Below, piece after piece: positions 17,890-26,033 of a stretch of DNA of 34,873 nucleotides. Below the pieces are notes generated by a model. That model saw nothing but the letters and a program-made list of their open reading frames with translations, did not search any database and was not told the origin of the DNA. The stretch covers positions 1-34,873 of the forward strand of contig JAEEJI010000217.1 in NCBI GenBank assembly GCA_016281825.1, given 5' to 3'. This DNA is from Muribaculaceae bacterium (lineage in GTDB: Bacteria; Bacteroidota; Bacteroidia; Bacteroidales; Muribaculaceae). The translations under genes were made by a program, and so were the position numbers. The first letter of the stretch is position 1. The number at the start of each line of letters is the position of its first letter.

Positions 17890-17929
17890 GGGGCGCACAT
17901 CTGACTTGTCAGTGTACGCCCCTTTTTAT
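17890..17929 (+). terminator. Terminator of the mce-mmd operon
   Basis: A long stem GGGGCG-c-ACA-t-CTGAC pairs with GTCAG-TGT-a-CGCCCC around a 2-nt loop and is followed by TTTTTATT. Confidence 0.85.
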
Positions 17930-17974
17930 TAACCTGAGTCACTAGAGAAACTAGAGACACAAGAAACATCGCAA

Positions 17975-17998
17975 TTCTTAATTCTTAATTCTTAATTC
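17975..17998 (+). repeat. Three TTCTTAA heptamers before the GH13 gene
   Basis: Three perfect copies of TTCTTAA (17975-17995) and a partial one end 5 bp before the TTG start of the amylase gene, in the sense direction. The usual GGTCTACC hairpin half is missing here; CACTAGAGAAACTAGAGAC stands in its place. Confidence 0.6.
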
Positions 17999-18002
17999 AT
18001 CA

Positions 18003-19640
18003 TTGACAAAGCCTATTATTTACCAACTGTTGCCACGGTTATTCGGCAACATGAACGACCATTGCGTGCGCAGCGGTTCATTGGAACAAAATGGATGCGG
18101 CAAGTTGGCCGACATCACCAATGATGTGTTGCATAGCCTCGTACAGATGGGCGTAACGTATGTGTGGTACACGGGTGTTATCCGTCACGCCACACAGACC
18201 GACTACACGCGCCATGGCATTCCTAGCAACAATCCCCATGTGGTCAAGGGCAAGGCTGGTTCACCATACGCCATTGTTGACTACTATGACATCGACCCCG
18301 ACCTGGCTGTTGATGTGGAACACCGCCAAAATGAGTTTGATGCACTGGTCTCTCGCACCCATCAGGCAGGCCTGAAGGTCATTCTTGACTTCGTTCCCAA
18401 CCATGTGGCACGCGAATACCATAGCATCGCCAAACCCGACGGTGTCAACGACTTGGGTGAAGGAGACAACACAGACCAATTCTTTGCACCCGACAACAAT
18501 TTCTACTACCTTACGGGTCAATCCTTCGCTCCCACGATGGGTTGCGGTGACTATCAAGAATGTCCCGCCCGTGCCACTGGCAATGACTGCTTCACCGCTT
18601 CGCCAGGCAAGTATGACTGGTATGAGACAATCAAGCTCAACTATGGCATCGACCCCTGGAACGATAGTCGCCACTTCCACCCCATCCCCGACACCTGGCA
18701 TAAGATGCTACACATTATTCAATATTGGGCCAGTCGGGGCATTGATGGTCTGCGCTGCGACATGGCTCACATGGTGCCTGTCGAGTTTTGGCATTGGGCC
18801 ATTGCTCAAGTCAAACAACAATACCCACAGTTGATATTCATTGCCGAAATATATGATGTGGCACTCTATGAGAGCTATATTAACTATGGTGGATTTGATT
18901 ATTTGTATGATAAAGTAACACTTTATGATTCGCTTGTCAATATATTGACCCACAATCATTCAACGGGTGAATTGACGCATTGCTGGCAGACCGTGAATCC
19001 TTGGCGTGACCACATGCTACATTTCATGGAGAATCACGATGAGGTGCGCCTGGCGTCGGCTCATTTTTGTGACGATCCGGTTGTTGCCCGACCGGCTCTG
19101 GTTGTCAGCGCGACCCTCGACCGCGGTCCTATGATGATTTATAACGGTCAGGAACTGGGCGAGAAAGGCGATGAGGCCGAGGGATACCGCGGTGCCGACG
19201 GTCGCACAACCATCTTTGACTACTGGAGCATGAGCACTGTGCGCCAGTGGCTTGCCAAGGGCAAACTCAATGGCCGTCACCGCGTGCGTGATTATTATAA
19301 GAAAGTGTTGCGATTGTGCAACCAAGAATCTGCCATCAGTGAAGGTGAGATGTTCGACCTGATGTATGTCAATCCCCTACTCCATCGCCAGTATGCCTAT
19401 CTGCGGCATCACGATGGAGAATTGCTGCTCATTGTAGCAAACTTTGCTGACCACGAAGTAACGGTTGATGTGACAGTGCCAAGTCACGCTTTTGAGCATC
19501 TGCATCTTGCAACGTGCATGCTCCATGCCAAAGAATTGCTGCACGGTCAAAAGTCGCAGTTCTACCTGGCTCCTGACAAGGCACTCACGCTCTCCATTCG
19601 GGCGAACGACGCTGTGGTGTGGAAGTTTTTTGTCAAATAA
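18003..19640 (+). CDS. Cytoplasmic GH13 alpha-amylase-like glycosidase
   Basis: The 545-residue protein has all four GH13 regions: DFVPNH (129-134), GLRCDMAHM with nucleophile Asp253, IAEIYD with acid/base Glu282, and FMENHDE with His345/Asp346. A C-terminal beta domain starts near 460. Family members hydrolyse or transfer alpha-1,4/1,6-glucans. There is no signal peptide, so the substrate is likely internal maltodextrin or glycogen. The start is TTG at 18003: an in-frame stop (17985-17987) lies upstream with no ATG or GTG between, and the product MTKPIIYQLLPRLFGN is a credible N-terminus. An inserted Cys-rich loop (about 180-200) is unusual. Exact specificity is unknown. Confidence 0.9.
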   Translation: MTKPIIYQLLPRLFGNMNDHCVRSGSLEQNGCGKLADITNDVLHSLVQMGVTYVWYTGVIRHATQTDYTRHGIPSNNPHVVKGKAGSPYAIVDYYDIDPDLAVDVEHRQNEFDALVSRTHQAGLKVILDFVPNHVAREYHSIAKPDGVNDLGEGDNTDQFFAPDNNFYYLTGQSFAPTMGCGDYQECPARATGNDCFTASPGKYDWYETIKLNYGIDPWNDSRHFHPIPDTWHKMLHIIQYWASRGIDGLRCDMAHMVPVEFWHWAIAQVKQQYPQLIFIAEIYDVALYESYINYGGFDYLYDKVTLYDSLVNILTHNHSTGELTHCWQTVNPWRDHMLHFMENHDEVRLASAHFCDDPVVARPALVVSATLDRGPMMIYNGQELGEKGDEAEGYRGADGRTTIFDYWSMSTVRQWLAKGKLNGRHRVRDYYKKVLRLCNQESAISEGEMFDLMYVNPLLHRQYAYLRHHDGELLLIVANFADHEVTVDVTVPSHAFEHLHLATCMLHAKELLHGQKSQFYLAPDKALTLSIRANDAVVWKFFVK

Positions 19641-19652
19641 TCTTCATTTTGC

Positions 19653-19684
19653 TTGGTAGCATCAAGCGGAAAATTGTAACTTTG
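19653..19684 (+). promoter_or_regulatory. prs promoter
   Basis: TTGG (19653-19656), a 20-bp gap, then TAACTTTG (19677-19684). The leader of about 90 nt contains repeated CTTAACTA words. Confidence 0.65.
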
Positions 19685-19776
19685 CAAAACCAAACGGTTA
19701 AAAGTGGAGTTCTAAAAGTGGAAAGAAATCTACTTAACTCCCTTTAATCACTTAACTACTTAACTACTAACAAGCT

Positions 19777-20712
19777 ATGGCTCAGTTTAAAGTCTTTTCA
19801 GGAACCAAATCGCTCTATGTGGCCAATGAGATTGCCCATGACTTGGGTGTCGAACTTGGCAAGATGAACATCCTCCATTTTGCCGATGGCGAATTTGAGG
19901 TGTCGTTTGAGGAGTCGGTGCGTGGTGTGAACGTCTACCTTGTGCAGTCCACCTTTCCCAACAGTGACAACTTGATGGAACTGTTGCTCATGATTGACGC
20001 CGCCAAGCGCGCGTCGGCCAAGAGCGTCACCGCCGTCATCCCCTATTTCGGTTGGGCACGTCAAGACCGCAAGGACAAGCCTCGTGTGAGTATAGCCTCG
20101 AAATTGGTCGCCAATCTGCTCAGCGCAGCCGGCATCGACAGCCTCATTACGATGGACTTGCATGCCGATCAGATTCAAGGGTTCTTTGACATTCCCGTCA
20201 ATCATCTGTATGCCTCGTCAGTATTTGTGCCCTATCTTGACTCTCTGCGTCTGCCCGACATGGTCATCGCCAGCCCTGACGTGGGCGGTGCCAAGCGTGC
20301 CAATCAATATGCCAAGTACTTTGATGTCCCCTTGGTGCTTTGTCACAAGCAGCGCGCAAAAGCCAATGTCGTTGAAAGTATGACTGTCATCGGCGATATA
20401 GAGGGAAAGAATGTGGTGCTCGTCGACGACATGATTGACACCGCAGGAACCATCTGCAAGGCAGCCAACCTAATGATGGAGAACGGAGCCAAGTCGGTAC
20501 GTGCCCTAGCGTCGCATGCCATCATGAGTGAACCCGCCAGCCAGCGCATCATGGACAGTGCTCTTGAGGAAGTCATTTTCAGCAACTCCATCCCGTTTGA
20601 CACAGCCCGCTGCCCCAAGGCCACGATCATCAGCATCGCTGGACTGTTTGCCGATACCATCCAGCGTGTGCACGACTACCGCAGCATCAGCTCTCAGTAC
20701 CTGTTCAAGTAA
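19777..20712 (+). CDS. prs: Ribose-phosphate pyrophosphokinase
   Basis: The 311-residue enzyme makes PRPP from ribose 5-phosphate and ATP, the precursor of nucleotides, histidine and tryptophan. It shows the pair of phosphoribosyltransferase-like domains, the flexible catalytic loop region (YFGWARQDRKDKPRVSIASK), the Mg-binding DLHADQIQGFFDIPV, and the PRPP loop VVLVDDMIDTAGTI. Full length. It has its own promoter and ends in a large hairpin shared with the convergent ribonucleotide reductase gene. Both genes feed nucleotide supply. Confidence 0.97.
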   Translation: MAQFKVFSGTKSLYVANEIAHDLGVELGKMNILHFADGEFEVSFEESVRGVNVYLVQSTFPNSDNLMELLLMIDAAKRASAKSVTAVIPYFGWARQDRKDKPRVSIASKLVANLLSAAGIDSLITMDLHADQIQGFFDIPVNHLYASSVFVPYLDSLRLPDMVIASPDVGGAKRANQYAKYFDVPLVLCHKQRAKANVVESMTVIGDIEGKNVVLVDDMIDTAGTICKAANLMMENGAKSVRALASHAIMSEPASQRIMDSALEEVIFSNSIPFDTARCPKATIISIAGLFADTIQRVHDYRSISSQYLFK

Positions 20713-20740
20713 TTCATTCGTCGATTCATTCGACGGTTAA

Positions 20741-20796
20741 CATAGATAACGATGGCGGCTTTATGGAATCAACCATAAAGCCGCCACGTTGCTATG
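20741..20796. terminator. Large hairpin between convergent prs and class II RNR genes
   Basis: A 13-bp perfect stem GGCGGCTTTATGG (20754-20766) pairs with CCATAAAGCCGCC (20773-20785). Outer pairs ACG/CGT and CATAG/CTATG extend it. No T-tract exists on either side, so it would act as a bidirectional end by structure or RNA protection. Confidence 0.65.
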
Positions 20797-20804
20797 TCAC
20801 CGTC

Positions 20805-23360
20805 TTATCCGCAACGCGATGTGCCGCAGTTGGTGCAGATGAGGCATCCCTCTTGGTAGACTAGAGACTCCTGACCGCAGTTGGGACAGGTTTGACCCTT
20901 GGCTTTGGTGCCATCGGGCAGATACTTCTTCAAGGCGCGCTCCACACCCATCTTCCAGGTGTTGATCGACTTGTTGTCTAACTCAAGGCTAGCCACAAGC
21001 TTCAGTACTTGCTCGATGGGCATGCCGTAACGCAATACGCCCGAGATGAGCTTGGCGTAGTTCCAGAATTCGGGGTTGAACTTCTCGCTCAGCCCCTCGA
21101 TGGTGGTTTTGAAGCCTCGCTTGTTGATGAATTGGAAGTCATAGCGCTTGACACCGTTCTCGTCGTAGGCCTTGATAATCTTTCCCTTGTTGACCGACTT
21201 GGGGCAGAATATGCCTTCATCGTCATCGGCGATACCAGTAAAGATCTCGTAGGGACGGCCGTCAATGAGTCCGATGAAAGCAATCCATTTCTCCTTATTG
21301 TTTTGGAAACGAACCACGTCGGCCTCCAACTCGGCGGGACGTTTGAGAATCTGCTCGTAGTCTGCCATGTAGTGGGCCTGTTTCTCTTTCTCCTTCTTTT
21401 TGTCGCTTTCGCTAAGCGACACGAGCACGCCGGTGCGTGAGCCGTCGCGGTAGACAGTGCAGCCCTTGCAGCCGCTGCGCCAAGCCTCGACATAGAGCTT
21501 GCCTACCATCTCCTCGCTGATGTCGTTGGGTAAGTTGATGGTCACGCTGATGGAGTGGTCGACCCACTTCTGCACGTCACCCTGCATCTTCACCTTGTTC
21601 ACCCAGTCTACGTCGTTGCTCGTGGCTTTATAATAAGGTGAACGGGCCACGATGTCGTTAAGCTGCTCCTGTGTGTAGTCGCGACGCACTTCGATGCCCT
21701 CGGTGTTCATCCAGGTGATGAACTTGGGGTGATAGACGATGAACTCCTCAAACGAGTCGCCGTTTTCGTCAACGAGGTCAACATGGACATCCTTGTCGCT
21801 GGGGTTCACCTTGCGGCGGCGCTTGTAGACGGGCAGGAAGACCGGCTCGATGCCGCTGGTGGTCTGCGTCAAGATGCTGGTGGTGCCAGTCGGTGCTATG
21901 GTCAGACAGGCGATGTTGCGTCGGCCATGCTTCACCATCAGGTCATACAGCTCGGGGTCAGCCTCGCGCAGACGGTTGATGTAAGGATTGTCCTTCTCGC
22001 GCTTGGGGTCATAGATCTCAAACGCGCCGCGCTCCATTGCCATCGTCACTGACGAACGGTAGGCGGCAAGGGCAAGCGCCTTGTGCACATTTACCGAGAA
22101 CTCGGTGGCTTCGGGTGTGCCGTAGCGCAGTCCCATCGCGGCCACCATGTCGCCCTCAGCGGTGGTGCCCACGCCCGTGCGGCGGCCCTTCAGCGTCTTG
22201 TTGCGGATCTTCGTCCACAGGTTCAGCTCGGTCTGCTTCACCTCGTCGGTCTCGGGGTCGGTGGCAATCTTCGCCAGGATTGTCTCAATCTTCTCCATCT
22301 CCAGGTCGATGATGTCATCCATCATGCGCTGTGCGTAGCCAATGTGCTCGCGGAACAGGTCATAGTCGAAGTAAGCGTCCTTGGTGAAGGGGTTGACGAC
22401 ATAGCTGTAGAGGTTCACGGCAATCAGTCGGCAGCTGTCGTAGGGGCACAGCGGAATCTCGCCGCAGGGGTTGGTCGAGATGGTACGGAAGCCCAAGTCG
22501 GCATAGCAGTCGGGCACCGACTCGCGAATGATGGTGTCCCAAAAGAGTACACCAGGCTCAGCGCTTTTCCAGGCGTTGTGCACGATCTTGTTCCACAGCT
22601 TCTGCGCGTCAATCTTCTTCTCGTAGATGGGCTCATCGCTGTCGATGGGATAACGCTGAGTGTATTCAGCCCCGTCAACGGCGGCCTGCATGAACGCATC
22701 ATCGATGCGCACACTGACATTCGCGCCCGTCACCTTGCCCTCTTCGAGTTTGGCGTCGATGAACGACTCGCTGTCGGGATGCTTGATGCTCACCGTGAGC
22801 ATCAGCGCTCCACGTCGACCATCCTGTGCCACCTCGCGCGTCGAGTTGCTGTATCGTTCCATGAAGGGCACCAGTCCTGTCGAGGTCAGTGCAGAGTTCT
22901 TCACTGGCGATCCTTTGGGGCGGATGTGCGACAGGTCATGCCCCACGCCACCGCGGCGTTTCATCAGCTGCACTTGCTCCTCGTCAACCTTGATGATACC
23001 TCCGTAGGAGTCTGGTTCGCCATCGATGCCGATTACGAAGCAATTGCTCAGCGATCCCACTTGGAAGTTGTTGCCGATGCCGGCCATGGGACTCCCCTGC
23101 GGGACGATGTAGTGGAAGTGACGAATGAGCTCGAAGATCTTCTCCTCGCTCATCGGGTTGGGATACTTTTTCTCGATGCGTGCTATTTCGCTGGCGATGC
23201 GATGATGCATGTCGTCGGGTGTGAGCTCATAGATTTTTCCATACGAGTCTTTCAACGCATACTTGCTGGCCCACACGCGTGCGGCAAGTTCGTCTCCCTC
23301 AAAGTATTTGAGGGTTGCGTCATACACTTCTTGATAATTGTAAGTAGTCTTTTTCTCCAC
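20805..23360 (-). CDS. nrdJ: Adenosylcobalamin-dependent ribonucleotide reductase (class II)
   Basis: The 851-residue enzyme reduces ribonucleotides to deoxyribonucleotides using B12, without oxygen. Features in order: LSNCFVIGIDGEPDSYGG with the first redox Cys; RRGGVGHDLSHIRPKGSPV; NPCGEIPLCPYDSCRL with the thiyl-radical Cys; the phosphate-binding APTGTTSILTQTTSGIEPVF; GCKGCTVYRDGSRTGVL; and a C-terminal zinc-ribbon tail (CPNCGQESLVY, CTNCGTSRCG) whose Cys pairs may include the reducing dithiol. No TSCPD block is apparent, while a separate TSCPD protein is encoded at 8136-8384. A promoter lies 60 bp upstream. No cobalamin riboswitch fits in its short leader. Confidence 0.94.
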   Translation of the reverse strand: MEKKTTYNYQEVYDATLKYFEGDELAARVWASKYALKDSYGKIYELTPDDMHHRIASEIARIEKKYPNPMSEEKIFELIRHFHYIVPQGSPMAGIGNNFQVGSLSNCFVIGIDGEPDSYGGIIKVDEEQVQLMKRRGGVGHDLSHIRPKGSPVKNSALTSTGLVPFMERYSNSTREVAQDGRRGALMLTVSIKHPDSESFIDAKLEEGKVTGANVSVRIDDAFMQAAVDGAEYTQRYPIDSDEPIYEKKIDAQKLWNKIVHNAWKSAEPGVLFWDTIIRESVPDCYADLGFRTISTNPCGEIPLCPYDSCRLIAVNLYSYVVNPFTKDAYFDYDLFREHIGYAQRMMDDIIDLEMEKIETILAKIATDPETDEVKQTELNLWTKIRNKTLKGRRTGVGTTAEGDMVAAMGLRYGTPEATEFSVNVHKALALAAYRSSVTMAMERGAFEIYDPKREKDNPYINRLREADPELYDLMVKHGRRNIACLTIAPTGTTSILTQTTSGIEPVFLPVYKRRRKVNPSDKDVHVDLVDENGDSFEEFIVYHPKFITWMNTEGIEVRRDYTQEQLNDIVARSPYYKATSNDVDWVNKVKMQGDVQKWVDHSISVTINLPNDISEEMVGKLYVEAWRSGCKGCTVYRDGSRTGVLVSLSESDKKKEKEKQAHYMADYEQILKRPAELEADVVRFQNNKEKWIAFIGLIDGRPYEIFTGIADDDEGIFCPKSVNKGKIIKAYDENGVKRYDFQFINKRGFKTTIEGLSEKFNPEFWNYAKLISGVLRYGMPIEQVLKLVASLELDNKSINTWKMGVERALKKYLPDGTKAKGQTCPNCGQESLVYQEGCLICTNCGTSRCG

Positions 23361-23421
23361 AATAATTGGGTGTTATTCGTTATGGTTTGTACTTGTTTTG
23401 GCATTTTGCGCAAATCGACTG

Positions 23422-23452
23422 CAAATTTAGACAAAACATTTCAGACAACAAA
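23422..23452 (-). promoter_or_regulatory. nrdJ promoter
   Basis: On the minus strand TTTG (23449-23452), a 19-bp gap, then TAAATTTG (23422-23429). Confidence 0.65.
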
Positions 23453-23626
23453 ACAAATTTGCGAAAAACGCCAAATTTTTCGAAAAATTTCATTGTATGC
23501 TGAATTCTAGTGCTTTACAATTCTTGAAATGTCAAAAAGTTTGCCCAAAAAACTCATCTCCCTCTCATTAATGCTTGACAAACAAATCAATCGCTCTTCC
23601 AGCCTAGTTTATACTGATTCTAAACT

Positions 23627-23653
23627 CAAGGCCTAGCCTTGTTCCCTTTTTTT
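23627..23653 (+). terminator. Terminator-like hairpin with no gene in front
   Basis: CAAGGC-CTA-GCCTTG is followed by TTCCC and eight T. The upstream 260 bp on this strand hold no coding frame, only the reverse of the nrdJ leader. It could end a small RNA or protect the umuC promoter from read-through. Confidence 0.5.
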
Positions 23654-23742
23654 TGTAAGTAAATCACTAAACAACTTGTTCACAAATAATAAATTCGAGT
23701 GGTTTTTTAATAGAGAAAAAGCGAATTATCTACCAGGTTTTA

Positions 23743-23774
23743 TTTGTCGTTTTCAAGAAAATATTGTATCTTTG
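23743..23774 (+). promoter_or_regulatory. umuC promoter
   Basis: TTTG (23743-23746), a 20-bp gap, then TATCTTTG (23767-23774). A start site near 23781 leaves a leader of about 15 nt before the TTG start codon. Confidence 0.75.
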
Positions 23775-23795
23775 CCAAAACATATCTAACCCAAA

Positions 23796-25076
23796 TTGTA
23801 CGGACTGATTGATTGCAATAATTTTTTTGTGTCGTGTGAGCGGGTGTTCAATCCGTCGCTGAACGGCCGGCCTGTCGTTGTGCTGAGCAACAACGATGGG
23901 TGTGTCATTGCTCGCAGCAACGAGGCCAAAGCGTTGGGTATTCCTATGGGGTGTCCAGCATTCCAGATTAAGGAGCATTGCGACCCGCGCCAAGTGGTGC
24001 AGCTTTCAGCGCGCCACATCGTGTATGCCGACTTGTCGCACCGCATCATGAACATTCTAGGCAGCGAGGTCGAGGATGTGGAAGTATACTCGGTCGACGA
24101 GGCCTTTTTCCGACCCCCTTATGACGACGTGGAGCAGAACCATGACTTCCTGGCACGCTTGGTTAAGAAAGTATATCGCAGTGTGGGTGTCCCTGTGAGC
24201 ATCGGCTTTGCGCCCAGTCGCTCATTGGCAAAGATTGCATCACATATCGCTAAGAAAGACCGCCGCATCACCGATGGCGTGTATTGGCTGGTGCGCCCTG
24301 AAGCCATCGACATCATCCTTCGCCGCACGCCCATCGCCGACGTATGGGGCATTGGTCGTCGCCTTACTGCCAGTCTGCTGGAGCGGGGCATTGACACTGC
24401 GTATAAGTTTGCGCAAATGCCATCAGGACTTGTTCGCGCGCTTTATTCGGTCACTGTTGAACGTACACAGCGCGAGTTGCGCGGCGAGGACTGTATACCC
24501 GTCAATCCTGTGAACATCGCCCACAGCACATTGATGACTTCACGCACCTTTGGACATGTGCTGACCGATCGCCGCGAGGTGCAGGATGCCGTCGTACACT
24601 TCGCACAGGCCACCGCGCGTCGTCTGCGTGACGAGCACCAGGTGGCATCAACGGTGACGACCTACGTGCGTGGCGACCGCTTCCGCGAGGACCTGCCCTA
24701 CTACAGTAACTCGTGCGAAATGCGTTTGCGCACCCCGTCGTCTAGTGCAATGACCATCGTTTATTATGCTTTAATTGCCTTCAATACCATTTTCCGCGAG
24801 GGTATGGCCTATCGCAAGGCCGGTGTGATGGTAGGTGGTCTCATCCCCGACACGATGGTGCAACTTAACGTGTGGGACCCCGAGGATTACCCCAAACAAC
24901 GGGCGCTGATGCAGGCCGTCGACGGAATCAATCAGCACTATGGCGCCCATGTCGTGAAATTGGTGCCCGAGTCAGGTGAACGCTCCTGGGTACCCCATCA
25001 GACACACCTCGCCACCACCAGCAAGACCCTTCGTATCTATACCGGCCAGATCACTAAATTGCCGCCAAAAGGCTAA
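23796..25076 (+). CDS. umuC: Y-family DNA polymerase, UmuC-like
   Basis: The 426-residue protein is a translesion polymerase. The palm carries the catalytic Asp6 ([15 protein letters not shown]) and YSVDEAF with Asp101/Glu102. Then come the helix-hairpin-helix region ([17 protein letters not shown]) and the little finger and UmuC-specific C-terminal domain (about 235-426). The start is TTG at 23796: an in-frame TAA lies two codons upstream and no ATG intervenes, and the product then begins [11 protein letters not shown] as in the family. No umuD lies next to it, although the two are usually paired. Expected cytoplasmic and damage-induced; no SOS box was recognised. Confidence 0.93.
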   Translation: MYGLIDCNNFFVSCERVFNPSLNGRPVVVLSNNDGCVIARSNEAKALGIPMGCPAFQIKEHCDPRQVVQLSARHIVYADLSHRIMNILGSEVEDVEVYSVDEAFFRPPYDDVEQNHDFLARLVKKVYRSVGVPVSIGFAPSRSLAKIASHIAKKDRRITDGVYWLVRPEAIDIILRRTPIADVWGIGRRLTASLLERGIDTAYKFAQMPSGLVRALYSVTVERTQRELRGEDCIPVNPVNIAHSTLMTSRTFGHVLTDRREVQDAVVHFAQATARRLRDEHQVASTVTTYVRGDRFREDLPYYSNSCEMRLRTPSSSAMTIVYYALIAFNTIFREGMAYRKAGVMVGGLIPDTMVQLNVWDPEDYPKQRALMQAVDGINQHYGAHVVKLVPESGERSWVPHQTHLATTSKTLRIYTGQITKLPPKG

Positions 25077-25101
25077 TTTTTCTTAAATATCTTCGGGTTG
25101 C

Positions 25102-25132
25102 TTGCCAGATATATCCAAAAATGCTACTTTTA
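25102..25132 (+). promoter_or_regulatory. Possible promoter of the beta-propeller/amidase pair
   Basis: TTG (25102-25104), a 20-bp gap, then TACTTTTA (25125-25132), one base off the -7 consensus. The start codon lies 50 bp further. Confidence 0.5.
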
Positions 25133-25181
25133 CAAAAATTTTGTGTTAACAACGTATTTTTAACCTAAACTTTTTGTAATC

Positions 25182-26027
25182 ATGAAAGCAAAACTACTTA
25201 TGGCCTCAGCCATGGTGCTTGTTTGTGCGACGATGGTGGCGCAGCCCAGCTCGTTCAGTGGGCCGCGCAAGGTCATCTCAGCCGACGCCCACGGCTGGCT
25301 GGCACCCCTATGGTCGCCCGACGGCTCACGCCTGGCGGTGACCGGTGACAACTACACGGGCATCTGGGTGGCCCAGGCCGACGGTACCGACCTGCACCAA
25401 GTGTCGCAGGCCACCGGCGCCGGCTATCAGATGAGCTGGGTGGACAACAACAGTCTGACCAGCACTCCCTACTCGATGGATGGCATGCGCCGCATGACCC
25501 GCATCGAGCGTGTTGACGCGCGCGACGGCAAGGTGACGCTGGTCGCCGACGCGGTGCGTGACTTCAAGCGTTCGCGCGTGGGACGTCAGACGTCTGCCTT
25601 GAGCATCATGGTTGATGACCCCTCGAATGCAACGGTTCGACTGACGGAACTGGTCGCTTACCGTGGCAAGATGGTGCTGAACCCTGCCCTGTCGCCCGAT
25701 GGCACCCTCATCGCCTTTCAGGTGGTGGGCAAGGGGCTGTTTGTGTGCAACGCCGACGGGTCGGGCGTGCGCAGCTTGGGCAAGGGGTCGCATCCCGCCT
25801 GGCTGCCCGACAACCGCCATGTGATGGTCACGCGCCTGCAGGACAATGGTGAGGTGTTTACCCAAGGTGACATCTATTGTGTCGACATCACTGACGGAAA
25901 AGCCATGAACATCACGCCTAACAGTGAAGTGATTCCTGTGACGATGTCGGTCTCGCCCGACGGCACGAAATTGGCGTTCGACAACGATACTGATGGTTCG
26001 ATTTATGTTATTGACCTTAAATATTGA
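25182..26027 (+). CDS. Exported TolB-like beta-propeller protein
   Basis: The 281-residue product has a signal peptide (MKAKLLMASAMVLVCATMVA) and five or so repeats of the WD40-like/TolB type. Each includes a W/LSPDG-like turn, such as PLWSPDGSRLAVTGD, NPALSPDGTLIAFQV, WLPDNRHVMVTRL and MSVSPDGTKLAFDND. It is a periplasmic or surface propeller, probably for protein or carbohydrate contacts, with no catalytic motif. It stops 6 bp before the amidase gene and is surely co-transcribed. It may guide or regulate that enzyme, which is inferred from position alone. Confidence 0.85.
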   Translation: MKAKLLMASAMVLVCATMVAQPSSFSGPRKVISADAHGWLAPLWSPDGSRLAVTGDNYTGIWVAQADGTDLHQVSQATGAGYQMSWVDNNSLTSTPYSMDGMRRMTRIERVDARDGKVTLVADAVRDFKRSRVGRQTSALSIMVDDPSNATVRLTELVAYRGKMVLNPALSPDGTLIAFQVVGKGLFVCNADGSGVRSLGKGSHPAWLPDNRHVMVTRLQDNGEVFTQGDIYCVDITDGKAMNITPNSEVIPVTMSVSPDGTKLAFDNDTDGSIYVIDLKY

Positions 26028-26033
26028 TGCGCC

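Noticed and set aside
22083-23510. 475-codon frame antisense to the ribonucleotide reductase
   Set aside because: It is a shadow of nrdJ: its length comes from the codon bias of the opposite strand, and its product is His/Val-rich without domains.
23361-23795. Cobalamin riboswitch for the B12-dependent reductase
   Set aside because: The promoter sits about 60 bp from the start codon, too little room for the riboswitch, and no B12-box-like sequence was seen.
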